Program-made: the position numbers and the translations under genes
Notes under the pieces: model-generated
The model's database searches: none
Seen by the model: only the letters and a program-made list of their open reading frames with translations
What the model was told of the DNA's origin: nothing
In this document: in pieces, positions 25,859 through 33,822 of the stretch
Position numbering within the stretch: position 1 is the stretch's first letter
Layout of the letters: the number at the start of each line of letters is the position of its first letter
NCBI GenBank assembly: GCA_023475165.1
Contig: JAMCWA010000086.1
Span: 1 to 46,319, forward strand
Origin: Bacillota bacterium
GTDB lineage: Bacteria > Bacillota > Sulfobacillia > JAMCWA01
Reading direction: 5' to 3'
Length of the DNA stretch: 46,319 nucleotides

Positions 25859-26326
25859 TCAGAAGGGTAAAGGCCCCCTGGGCAATTGCACGTCCAACCA
25901 GTGCGTAAAGAGGAAATAGGTCCCCAGACTGAACCATAGAGCCCAAAGCAGGTTGGAGGTCCACTTTCGCCGGCCCATGCAAAGCATCCCGGCCAGCAAA
26001 AAGAAAAGGGTTGAAAGAAGATAGCCGAGGCTTTCCAAGACCAGCGCATAAAGAATGATCAGGACGGGCACGACCAGAAAGTCCCTTATTTCTGACCTTG
26101 TCCAGTTCACCTGAGCCTTGCCTCTGTCAACCTTAGGACGCTCCTGCCAACCTTGCCACAATAACAGCAGACTCAAGATCAGCATACTTGTTCCCAAAAG
26201 ATAGGGAAAGGCTTTCGGTCCGATGGCCGTGGCCAACCCGGTCATTTCCGTCAGGCTGACCGTCTCCCGGAGATAGAACCCGGCCAACAACAGGAGTAAG
26301 AAGCCGGTCAGGATGTCAAAATTCAT
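25859..26326 (-). CDS. tctB: TctB-type small membrane subunit
   Basis: A 155-residue protein with four predicted membrane helices (for example ILTGFLLLLLAGFYL and FLVVPVLIILYALVLESLGYLLSTLFFLLAGML), matching the small subunit of tripartite tricarboxylate transporters. The ATG at 26326 follows GGAGGGGAGGATC; a longer frame to 26410 has no SD. It is separated from tctC by 307 bp that contain a hairpin and a repeat. Confidence 0.9.
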   Translation of the reverse strand: MNFDILTGFLLLLLAGFYLRETVSLTEMTGLATAIGPKAFPYLLGTSMLILSLLLLWQGWQERPKVDRGKAQVNWTRSEIRDFLVVPVLIILYALVLESLGYLLSTLFFLLAGMLCMGRRKWTSNLLWALWFSLGTYFLFTHWLDVQLPRGPLPF

Positions 26327-26420
26327 GATCCTCCCCTCCAGGCCTGGAAAACTGCTCAGAAACCGCGCTTTCAACGGTGATCCCGGCCGACCTCGGGACG
26401 AGGCGCTCAACCGCTAAAGA

Positions 26421-26470
26421 TGTCCATGCCGCAGGCGGAGGCGCCACTAAAGAATGAAAAGGTCGCTTTG
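26421..26470. repeat. Interspersed repeat family 2, copy in the tctC-tctB gap
   Basis: TGTCCATGCCGCAGGCGGAG followed by GCGCCACTAAAGAATGAAAA. It matches the copies at 43509-43564 (same orientation) and 13367-13492 (opposite orientation). Confidence 0.5.
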
Positions 26471-26558
26471 AGCCCCAGAGCGCTGGGCGCAGGTCATAGA
26501 GAAGCGAGAGGGCGCAGACCCAGCCCCCGTATGCTAGACAATAACCTTTGTGGCGGTA

Positions 26559-26595
26559 CCCGGTGGGGCGAGGTCAGTCGCCCTCCCCCACCGGG
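26559..26595 (-). promoter_or_regulatory. Intercistronic hairpin between tctC and tctB
   Basis: Perfect 10-bp arms CCCGGTGGGG/CCCCACCGGG with a 17-base loop and no T-run. Its position just after the binding-protein gene suggests an mRNA-stabilising or attenuating stem that lets tctC be expressed above tctBA. That role is inferred. Confidence 0.5.
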
Positions 26596-26633
26596 ACGAA
26601 GCCACTTGGGGATCTCTCCAGCAGGGCAACTCT

Positions 26634-27659
26634 CTATTTCACAAATCCCAATTCCGTGAGCAGCTTCTTATAGACGCCTTCCTCTTGCGCTAAGAACTCG
26701 GAGAACTTATCCGCGTCAAAGGCATCGGCCCACTGGTAATTCTTCAGGACCGCTTCCCAACCCTTGGTCTTGACCATTTTGCCGAGGGCTTCTTTCCAAA
26801 ACCTCACCGCCTCTGCGGGCATTTCCGGAGGCCCGAAAACGCCACGCCAGATTTGATAGCTCACGTCAAACCCGGACTCCTTCACCGTGGGAACCGAGGC
26901 CAGACTACCGCCCAATCGTTTTTCCGACGTGATCGCCAGGGCCCGGACCGTTTTGGCTTCGATCTGAGCAATGGATTCCCCGACCCCGGTGGAAATGGCG
27001 GTCAGATGACCACCTAGGAGGGAAGCCATAGCCTCGCCGCCGCCCTGGAAACTGACGTACTTGATATCCTTGGGCTTGATACCGGCGGCCATGGCGATCT
27101 TAGCGAAAGCCAGGTGATCCATCCCGCCCGGAGCCGAACCGCCACCAATACTGATTTTGGTCGGGTCTTTCTTCATGGCCTCCAGGAGGTCTTTGAGGGT
27201 CTTGTAGGGCGAGTCATTCTTGACAACGATGACGTTATAGTCGGAAATCACCCGCGCCAGAGGGGTAAGGTCCCGGAAGGTTTGTTTGGAGGTACCATTA
27301 ACACCGTTGATGATCAAGGGAGGTGAATAAACGATCAGCTCGTAGGGATCAGCCTTGTGATTGCTTACTAACCAGGCCAGGGCCACCGCACCGCTACCAC
27401 CCGCTTTGTTCAGGACAGGCAATGGCTGTGTCACAATCTTTTCGTCCGCCATAGTCTTGGCAATGGCCCGGGCGAAGGTATCCCAGCCTCCGCCTGCTCC
27501 GGCCGGCGCCACGATCTCCACAGCCTTCTCCGGATAGGCCGGATTCTTCACCTCGGGCGCGGCCGATGTCGAGGTACCGGTCTTGCCACAGCCGCTTAAC
27601 GCCAGGGTCGTCGCCAATACCAGGATCAACAACCAGACGCCCAACTGAGACCTTTTCAT
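26634..27659 (-). CDS. tctC: TctC-type tricarboxylate-binding lipoprotein
   Basis: Periplasmic-type binding protein, here a lipoprotein. The signal segment LGVWLLILVLATTLALSGCG places lipidated Cys at 24. The mature domain shows YPEKAVEIVAPAGAGGGWDTFARAIA, GGSGAVALAWL and GGGSAPGGMDHLAFAKI, typical Bug/TctC motifs. From the ATG at 27659 (SD GGAGGGGAGAAG) it has 341 residues. It delivers a carboxylate to TctAB. Bug-family ligands are diverse, so the substrate is not readable. Confidence 0.93.
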   Translation of the reverse strand: MKRSQLGVWLLILVLATTLALSGCGKTGTSTSAAPEVKNPAYPEKAVEIVAPAGAGGGWDTFARAIAKTMADEKIVTQPLPVLNKAGGSGAVALAWLVSNHKADPYELIVYSPPLIINGVNGTSKQTFRDLTPLARVISDYNVIVVKNDSPYKTLKDLLEAMKKDPTKISIGGGSAPGGMDHLAFAKIAMAAGIKPKDIKYVSFQGGGEAMASLLGGHLTAISTGVGESIAQIEAKTVRALAITSEKRLGGSLASVPTVKESGFDVSYQIWRGVFGPPEMPAEAVRFWKEALGKMVKTKGWEAVLKNYQWADAFDADKFSEFLAQEEGVYKKLLTELGFVK

Positions 27660-27743
27660 TCTTCTCCCCTCCTGACATTTTTTGTTTACGTCACCGGGCG
27701 CCCTCCAATCCCCTTTTCTCACCCCCTGTCCGAACACCAGAAA

Positions 27744-28646
27744 CTACGTTCTCCATCCGCCGTATTTGGCGGCGATGGTCCCTTCGGGCAGAAACCTTGT
27801 CTCAAGATCCCGAATCTTCGGCAGACCCACCAGGTCGGTGAATTCCCCAAACTTAAAGAGACGCGCGGCGTAACCGGTCATGAGGCGATGCTCGCGCAGG
27901 TACTCCATGGCCTCCCGTAGGGCGAAGGCGGCGGCAAAGAGGGCCGTCAGGGGAAAACTCACCCGAGCCACCCCCATTTTCTCCAATTCCCCCACTGGTA
28001 TCAGAGGGGTCTTCCCGTCATCCAGCATGTTGATACTGACCGGCGCCTTAATCTCCTGCACCACCCGCCGAATCTCCTCTAGACTGCGCGGGGCTTCCAC
28101 AAAAATCAAGTCGGCCCCGGCCTGGGCATAGGCGTTACCGCGACGAATGGCTTCTTCCACTCCCGCCATGGCGATGGCATCGGTTCTAGCATTAATAATA
28201 AAGTCAGGGTCACGGCGGGCTTCTAGCGCCGCCTCAATCTTTTTGATCATCTCTTCCAGTGGAATGATTTCCTTACCCTCCATATGTCCGCATCGCTTCG
28301 GGAAAACCTGATCCTCCAGATTGATGCCGGCCACCCCCGCCGCTTCAAACTCCCGGACCGTCCGGTAGACATTGATGGCATTGCCAAAGCCGGTGTCGTT
28401 CTCGCCCATCACCGGGATGTCCACGGCGCGGGCTATGCGCCGGGTCTGATCCAACATCTCCGACATGGTCAGCAGCCCAACATCGGGCAGACCCAGATAG
28501 CTGGCCGCTATCCCATACCCTGAGGCCTGAACGGCCTGGAAGCCTGCTCTTTCTATGATCCTGGCGCTGAGGGCATCATAGGCCCCGGGCATAATGAGAA
28601 CTTTGGGATCCAGGATCAATTGCTTCAAGCGAGTGGTCTTCTTCAT
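27744..28646 (-). CDS. Isocitrate lyase/PEP mutase family lyase (methylisocitrate or dimethylmalate lyase-like)
   Basis: A 300-residue (beta/alpha)8 enzyme of the isocitrate lyase/PEP mutase superfamily that would cleave a C-C bond in a 2-hydroxy-di- or tricarboxylate. GAYDALSARIIERAGF, the active-site loop PKRCGHMEG (KRCGH at 117-121) and INLEDQ are present. The usual metal-binding DADTG is ENDTG here (82-86), so one aspartate is replaced by glutamate. The gene is second in the operon, between iclR and tctC. Products could be pyruvate plus propionate (dimethylmalate) or a succinate plus pyruvate/glyoxylate pair. Carboxyphosphonate phosphorylmutase-type annotation is also possible. Confidence 0.85.
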   Translation of the reverse strand: MKKTTRLKQLILDPKVLIMPGAYDALSARIIERAGFQAVQASGYGIAASYLGLPDVGLLTMSEMLDQTRRIARAVDIPVMGENDTGFGNAINVYRTVREFEAAGVAGINLEDQVFPKRCGHMEGKEIIPLEEMIKKIEAALEARRDPDFIINARTDAIAMAGVEEAIRRGNAYAQAGADLIFVEAPRSLEEIRRVVQEIKAPVSINMLDDGKTPLIPVGELEKMGVARVSFPLTALFAAAFALREAMEYLREHRLMTGYAARLFKFGEFTDLVGLPKIRDLETRFLPEGTIAAKYGGWRT

Positions 28647-28656
28647 AAAAACCCCC

Positions 28657-29412
28657 CTAATCGCTCCAGTCCAGGATGAGGTTCGAGATTCTCTGGGCCG
28701 CCTCGCGGACGGCTGACCCCAGAGAATATAGTTTTTCTCTATTCAGCCTGGCGGCCGGCCCCGACAGGGACAGGGCCGCCACCACCTTTCCCCGACGGTT
28801 GAAAATGGGAGCTGCTACGGCGCCGATGCCTTCCTCCCTCTCCCCCAGGCTGATGGCAAAGCCGGCTTGGCGAATGTCCGGTAAGGCCACGAGGAGTTGT
28901 TCGCCCCGGAATCCGGTTGGAACAGGGAGACTGTTAACCAAGGCTGTCCTCTCCTCGTCCGGCATAAAGGCCAGGAACACCTTAGCCGAAGCCCCGGCGT
29001 AAAGGGGTAACCGCTGGCCCAACCGGACATTGCGCTTTAGGGAGTGATTACTCTCCAATCGTTGGATACAGATCCGTTCGGTACCGTCCCGGATGTAGAT
29101 GCTGACAGTCTCGTTGTATTCGTCCCGCAAACGGCGAACCTCGGGATAGGCGAGGCCGGCCAGGTCATCTGTCTCCAAAAACTTACCCGCCAGTTCGACC
29201 ACGCGGGGACCGAGACGGTACTTCTGATTGCCTTCATTTCTATTGAGCAACCCGCGCTCTTCCAGGGTCACCAGCATGCGCAGGACGGTGGCACGGTCAA
29301 GACCCACTCTTTCGGCGATGGCGGAAGGCCCCAATTCCTTTTCCGGTCCCAGAAAACTGTAAAGAACATCCACGGCTCGAGAGACTGCCCTAATCGTTTT
29401 TACCTGCAACAA
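28657..29412 (-). CDS. IclR-family transcriptional regulator
   Basis: A 251-residue regulator with an N-terminal winged helix (LGPSAIAERVGLDRATVLRMLVTLEERGLLNR, about 32-63) and a C-terminal IclR effector domain (about 75-250, with the LFAxxAGAxAKVFLA-like LPLYAGASAKVFLA). Family members typically sense carboxylate or aromatic intermediates. It lies 10 bp upstream of the lyase gene and so is the first gene of the operon it probably controls. The start is a TTG (TTG TTG CAG) behind GGGGGTTTC. A palindrome upstream may be its operator. Confidence 0.92.
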   Translation of the reverse strand: MLQVKTIRAVSRAVDVLYSFLGPEKELGPSAIAERVGLDRATVLRMLVTLEERGLLNRNEGNQKYRLGPRVVELAGKFLETDDLAGLAYPEVRRLRDEYNETVSIYIRDGTERICIQRLESNHSLKRNVRLGQRLPLYAGASAKVFLAFMPDEERTALVNSLPVPTGFRGEQLLVALPDIRQAGFAISLGEREEGIGAVAAPIFNRRGKVVAALSLSGPAARLNREKLYSLGSAVREAAQRISNLILDWSD

Positions 29413-29453
29413 GAAACCCCCGTTTCATTGTGTGAACTCCTGTATTATCTGTT

Positions 29454-29466
29454 GAATACCGTATTC
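29454..29466. promoter_or_regulatory. Candidate IclR operator (13-bp perfect palindrome)
   Basis: GAATACCGTATTC is perfectly symmetric about one central base. It lies 42 bp upstream of the iclR start and just upstream of a -10-like GATAAT (minus strand, 29449-29444), a position suited to autoregulation. Confidence 0.4.
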
Positions 29467-29522
29467 GTCGTCCCGGCCTGATATTCCTTCTTTTTCAGAA
29501 ACATTTTTCGAGGGAAATATTA

Positions 29523-29559
29523 AAGCTCTAACCGTGCCGTGAAATACGGGTTAGAGCTT
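29523..29559 (-). terminator. Terminator of the CoA-ligase/Liv operon
   Basis: Perfect 11-bp arms AAGCTCTAACC/GGTTAGAGCTT with a 15-base loop; on the minus strand it is followed by TAATATTT. It lies about 60 bp beyond the SDR stop and separates this operon from iclR. Confidence 0.65.
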
Positions 29560-29619
29560 CACCGTTTGAGCCTTGCTCGTGCCGTTACAGGCTGGGTGCC
29601 CTGCACCAGCCAACCATCG

Positions 29620-30360
29620 CTAAATGACCAGCCCCCCGTCAACACTGAGTACTGCCCCGGTTATGAAATCTGCTTCGTCAGAAGCGAGGAACAGGTAGGC
29701 ATTGGCAACATCCCGGGTTTGCCCCAACCGTCCGAGAGGGGTCTTTTCCTGCATCAGATCGATCACCTTTTCAGGCACCTTGGCCGTCATATCGCTCTCT
29801 ATGAATCCCGGTGCTACGGCTGCAAAGCGGATCCCTTTTCTACCCAATTCCTTAGCCCAACTCTTGGTCAGACCAATGACACCCCATTTGCTGGCCGCAT
29901 AGTTTGTCTGGCCGATATTCCCGTAAAGCCCGACCACGGACGAGGCATTCAGGACGACGCCTTTGGCCTGCTGAAGCATGACCGGGACAATGGCTTGCGT
30001 AACATTGAAGACGCCCTTGAGGTTAACGTCCATCACCCTATCCCACTGCTCCTCGGTCAATCTGGTGAGGAAACCATCGGCGGTTATTCCGGCATTATTG
30101 ACTAAGATGTCAATCCTGCCAAACCGTTCTACAGTTGTATCCACCATGACCTTTACCTGCTCACGGTCAGCCACATCCACTTTGATAAAGAGGGACTCTC
30201 GGCCGAGTCCCTCGATATCCCGGGCCGTCTGGCGACCGGTTGTTTCATCGTATTCGGCCACCACCACTTTCGCACCCTCCCGGGCAAAGGTCAGTGCTGT
30301 CTCCCGGCCTATCCCCCGGCCGGCACCGGTAATGACGGCTACCTTCTCGAGCAATCTCAC
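29620..30360 (-). CDS. SDR-family dehydrogenase (FabG-like)
   Basis: A 246-residue short-chain dehydrogenase/reductase with cofactor motif TGAGRGIG (11-18), NNAG (88-91), catalytic Ser140, and Tyr154/Lys158 (NYAASKWG). Asn113 in the DVNLKG motif completes the tetrad. Most similar in layout to FabG and 3-hydroxyacyl-CoA dehydrogenases. As the last gene of the ligase/Liv operon it more likely acts on a CoA- or ACP-bound or free hydroxy/keto acid in that pathway than in housekeeping fatty-acid synthesis. It lies 31 bp after the hydrolase gene. Confidence 0.92.
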   Translation of the reverse strand: MRLLEKVAVITGAGRGIGRETALTFAREGAKVVVAEYDETTGRQTARDIEGLGRESLFIKVDVADREQVKVMVDTTVERFGRIDILVNNAGITADGFLTRLTEEQWDRVMDVNLKGVFNVTQAIVPVMLQQAKGVVLNASSVVGLYGNIGQTNYAASKWGVIGLTKSWAKELGRKGIRFAAVAPGFIESDMTAKVPEKVIDLMQEKTPLGRLGQTRDVANAYLFLASDEADFITGAVLSVDGGLVI

Positions 30361-30391
30361 CGCTTTATTCCCCCAGCTTGATTGTATTTAA

Positions 30392-31207
30392 TTAGACTTC
30401 TCCATTGCCATCGATAAAAGAGATGACCAGGCTATTAAAGAAGTCCGGTTTTTCGATAAAGACGAGATGTCCGGCCCCTGGAACTATCGTGATTCGTGCT
30501 CCCGGGATTAGTCCCGCCAATCGCTGACAGTTCTCTACCGGCACTACTGCATCCAGTTCAGCCCCTATCACCAGCACCGGCACGTTTATCTTTCCAAGCC
30601 TGTTTTCTGTATCATGCCGGGCAACGGCGGCCAGCTGCCCCAGATAGGCATGGAGGGGGGTGGGTTTTTCCAGTCGAGACCTAATGATTTGTTCCATCTC
30701 GGCCGGATGCCTCTCCCAGTAACCGGGCGAAACCGCCACGGCCATACCGCGCCGGATTTGTCCCTCGGGGCTGAGACCCGGCACTGGTGTCATGGCTTCA
30801 ATCGTACTCGCTGGGGCCGGAACGTGATTGGCCCCACCCATCGATGTTACAGCCAAAATCATTCCCTTAACCAGATGCGGGTAGGCAAGGGCCATCTCCT
30901 GGGCAATGAAGCCACCCATGGAAACACCTAACACATACACCCCGGTCACCCCTATCGTTCTGAGCACCCCGGCCGCATCACGGGCCATAGTCGCCATCGA
31001 ATAGTCACCCTGCGGCTTATCGCTTTCCCCTACACCCCGGTTATCCATGATGATTGTCCGGTACAGTGATGCAAATTCTGGTAACTGCTTGAACCACATC
31101 CATTTGGCGTAGCCAAGCCCCTCGATCAACAGCAGGGTTTTGGAGGCGTTCTTTGGTCCGTGTACCTCATAGTAAATATTCACACCATCGACGTTGACTG
31201 TTGGCAT
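30392..31207 (-). CDS. Alpha/beta hydrolase
   Basis: A 271-residue alpha/beta-hydrolase fold protein. It has nucleophile Ser96 in GVSMGG, an oxyanion region around LLIEGLGYAKWMW, an acidic residue in VIGAELDAVVP and the catalytic His in GAGHLVFIEKP. It resembles ring-cleavage/enol-lactone hydrolases and thioesterases of catabolic operons. Its stop is adjacent to the ligase stop-start region (1-bp gap), so the two are translationally coupled. It could hydrolyse a CoA thioester, lactone or C-C bond in the pathway. Confidence 0.88.
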   Translation of the reverse strand: MPTVNVDGVNIYYEVHGPKNASKTLLLIEGLGYAKWMWFKQLPEFASLYRTIIMDNRGVGESDKPQGDYSMATMARDAAGVLRTIGVTGVYVLGVSMGGFIAQEMALAYPHLVKGMILAVTSMGGANHVPAPASTIEAMTPVPGLSPEGQIRRGMAVAVSPGYWERHPAEMEQIIRSRLEKPTPLHAYLGQLAAVARHDTENRLGKINVPVLVIGAELDAVVPVENCQRLAGLIPGARITIVPGAGHLVFIEKPDFFNSLVISFIDGNGEV

Positions 31208-31208
31208 C

Positions 31209-32690
31209 TTACTCCCCCCGCAATTGGCGTTTCAAGACCTTTCCCGCCGCATTCTTAGGTAACTCGGTGCGAAACTCGACCTCTTTGGGAACTTTATACT
31301 TGGCAAGTTGCCCCTTAAGATAACCGAGCAACTCGTTTGCGGTCAAGGAATGACCCGGTTTTAATACCACAAAGGCCTTGCCCACTTCGCCCCACTTCGG
31401 ATCGGATATACCTGTTACAGCAGCCTCCAGTACGGCCGAATGCGAGTGGATGGCCGCCTCCACTTCAACCGGGTAGACGTTTTCTCCGCCACTTATGAAC
31501 ATATCCTTCTTTCTATCGACTACGTAGAAGAGCCCATTGTCGTCAAAGTAACCCAAATCCCCGGTGTAAACCTTACCGTCCTTAAGGGTATTGGCTGTGG
31601 CCTCCGGCCTTCGCCAGTAACCACTGAAGATGTGAGGACCCTCAAGGACAATCTCTCCGATCCCACCTGGCCCCAGGGTATGATCGTTCTCATCCCTGAT
31701 AGTCACCCGCGTATGGATCATAGGCATGCCGACAGAACCGGTAAACTCACTGACTTGGTGATCAGGCATAAGAAAACAGTTAGGCCCGGCTTCTGTTAAT
31801 CCAAAGCCCTGTTTAAACATAATCCCTTTCCCGCTAAAACGTTTAATCAAGGGAGCCGGGCAAGGAGCACCCCCGGTGATCATGAATCTGATGTTGGAGA
31901 AATCGGCCTCGTCAAAGCCCTTCTGTTCACTTAAGAGCTGGTACATGGTCGGCACCATGAAGATTACGGTAGCCCGGTAACGCTGTATTAGGTTCAAGGC
32001 CTCCGCCGCATCATATTTCTCCCGCAGGATGACCGTGCCGCCGATGTAAAGCAGCGGTGTTGCCAGGACATTGAGACCTCCCGTATGGAAAAAGGGGGAA
32101 AAGACGATGGTGACATCGTCAGGTTCTAGACCCCAGCCCGTAACGGTATTAATGGCATTCCAAGTCACCATTCGGTGAGGCAGTAGCGCCCCTTTGGGAA
32201 TGCCGGTAGTTCCCCCCGTATAAAGAAGTTGCCACGGTTCTTCCGCGTCGACCGGTGTTAACGCCGGATAATCGCCTGAAACGCTATCCAACTGCCAGAG
32301 AAACTCCTGAAGTTTGTAGACTTTTGTACCGAAGCGTCCCGTTGCCAGGTCATGGGCCGCTTCGGAATACTGGCCGTGATAGATAAAGACATTGGGCGCG
32401 CCATCGTCGACGATACCTTTGAGCTCGGCCTGACTGAGACGGAAGTTCAGAGGCAGGAAGATAGCCCCTATCCTTGCTGCGGCAAAGAGCAAGAGCAGAT
32501 GGGCTACGTGATTGGTGGATAGGACGGCGATCCGGCTCCCTTTACCGACCCCTTGACGCAGAAGCCAGTTGGCCGTTTTGTTTACCTGTAAATTGAGTTC
32601 TTCATAACTATGGGTATGGCCGTCTTGATCAATTACGGCAACCTTCCGGGGACAAATGGATTGTCTTCGCCTCAGCCAATCTGTTTCCAT
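31209..32690 (-). CDS. AMP-forming acyl-CoA ligase (first of two)
   Basis: ANL-superfamily ligase that activates a carboxylate with ATP and CoA. The P-loop is LLYTGGTTGIPKGALL. GFGLTEAGPN, YTGDLGYFDDNG, DRKKDMFISGGENVYPVEVE and the catalytic Lys in KNAAGKVLKRQL are all intact. I prefer the ATG at 32690 (METDWLRRRQ) because GGGGTGA lies 8 bases upstream; the frame can extend to 32732. About 493 residues. Broadly similar to fatty-acid and benzoate/cyclohexane-carboxylate ligases; the substrate cannot be assigned. Confidence 0.9.
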   Translation of the reverse strand: METDWLRRRQSICPRKVAVIDQDGHTHSYEELNLQVNKTANWLLRQGVGKGSRIAVLSTNHVAHLLLLFAAARIGAIFLPLNFRLSQAELKGIVDDGAPNVFIYHGQYSEAAHDLATGRFGTKVYKLQEFLWQLDSVSGDYPALTPVDAEEPWQLLYTGGTTGIPKGALLPHRMVTWNAINTVTGWGLEPDDVTIVFSPFFHTGGLNVLATPLLYIGGTVILREKYDAAEALNLIQRYRATVIFMVPTMYQLLSEQKGFDEADFSNIRFMITGGAPCPAPLIKRFSGKGIMFKQGFGLTEAGPNCFLMPDHQVSEFTGSVGMPMIHTRVTIRDENDHTLGPGGIGEIVLEGPHIFSGYWRRPEATANTLKDGKVYTGDLGYFDDNGLFYVVDRKKDMFISGGENVYPVEVEAAIHSHSAVLEAAVTGISDPKWGEVGKAFVVLKPGHSLTANELLGYLKGQLAKYKVPKEVEFRTELPKNAAGKVLKRQLRGE

Positions 32691-32735
32691 AAAGAAGTCA
32701 CCCCGATCTGAAATAGGATCCATGGTGAACATCGG

Positions 32736-33767
32736 TTAAGAGATCTGTGGGTGCCGCTCCTTCCAGCGCCCGATCATCTTCGCCGCGGAACCGATGATTC
32801 CGGCGGGGAAGAAGAGAACGATCAAGATATAAATAAGGCCAAATATCAGCAGCCAGCGGTTGAAGATGATGTGGCTTGAGCTAAACCCGCTCAACACATC
32901 ATGAATTACCCTCATGGTCAGCGAACCCACAATCCCGCCGTAAAGGGTCCCGGTTCCGCCAATGATGGTCATCAGTAAGGCGTCAATGGTCCTATTTAAA
33001 CTGGGCAGTTCTGTACTGACGAAACGATGCGCTACAGCCCACATCACCCCAGCCAGACTGGCAACAGTACCCGAGACCAGGATGGAAATCTGCTTATAAT
33101 GCAAGGTGTTATATCCTAAGGCCTGAGCCCGCGGCTCATTCTCACGGATGGCCAGCAAGACCCTTCCCACGGGGGAATTTACAAACCGGCGCAAGATGAG
33201 CAAAGACGCCAGCATAAAGAAGAGGGACAGAAAGTAGACATGATTCTTATCGATCAGGAATTCCGGAAGGCGGAAGTTAAAACCATCGCTGCCCCCCGTT
33301 ACTGTTCGCCATTTTTCTACGCCGATGGCGAAGAGCTCCCCGAAAGCCAGGGTAACCATCGCAAAGTAGACGTCCCTGACCCGTAACGACAGCACCCCGA
33401 TGAGCCCGGCCAGGCCGACAGCCAGGACAACTGTCAGCAAGACCGCCGCCAAGAAAGGCAGCCAACTTGCACCAGACGATTTCATGACGATGGCCACCAA
33501 GTAAGCCCCCAGCCCAAAGAAGAGGGCATGGCCAAACGAAACTATGCCGGTAAACCCCAGCAGCAGATCGTAACTCATGGCAAAAGCAGCCATAATAAAG
33601 ACGTCAATGGCCGCAACCATGTACAACCGCGCATCGGTTAAGTATGGAAAGGCAATGGCCGCACCGAGAAGCAGGGTCTTTATCGCAGTACTCGGGCTGA
33701 TCTGGCTACTTCTTGATGGACGTTTCAAAGGCACCGAATCTCCCCTGGGCTTTGACAAATCCGACAT
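32736..33767 (-). CDS. livM: LivM-type branched-chain ABC permease
   Basis: A 343-residue inner-membrane permease of the Liv family, with about 9 hydrophobic helices and the EAA-like coupling region ENEPRAQALGYNTLHYKQISILVSG. GGTGTLYGGIVGS is a family signature. The ATG at 33767 follows GGGGGTCAGAAG. It pairs with LivH, LivF, LivG and LivK, all present in this operon. Confidence 0.93.
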   Translation of the reverse strand: MSDLSKPRGDSVPLKRPSRSSQISPSTAIKTLLLGAAIAFPYLTDARLYMVAAIDVFIMAAFAMSYDLLLGFTGIVSFGHALFFGLGAYLVAIVMKSSGASWLPFLAAVLLTVVLAVGLAGLIGVLSLRVRDVYFAMVTLAFGELFAIGVEKWRTVTGGSDGFNFRLPEFLIDKNHVYFLSLFFMLASLLILRRFVNSPVGRVLLAIRENEPRAQALGYNTLHYKQISILVSGTVASLAGVMWAVAHRFVSTELPSLNRTIDALLMTIIGGTGTLYGGIVGSLTMRVIHDVLSGFSSSHIIFNRWLLIFGLIYILIVLFFPAGIIGSAAKMIGRWKERHPQIS

Positions 33768-33822
33768 CTTCTGACCCCCAAAGTTCAATCCCAGTTCGGC
33801 TGGTACAAGACGGCAGGGAAAT

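Noticed and set aside
26420..26659. Plus-strand open frame in the tctC-tctB gap
   Set aside because: It is made of repeat family 2 and the hairpin sequence, has no SD and no similarity.
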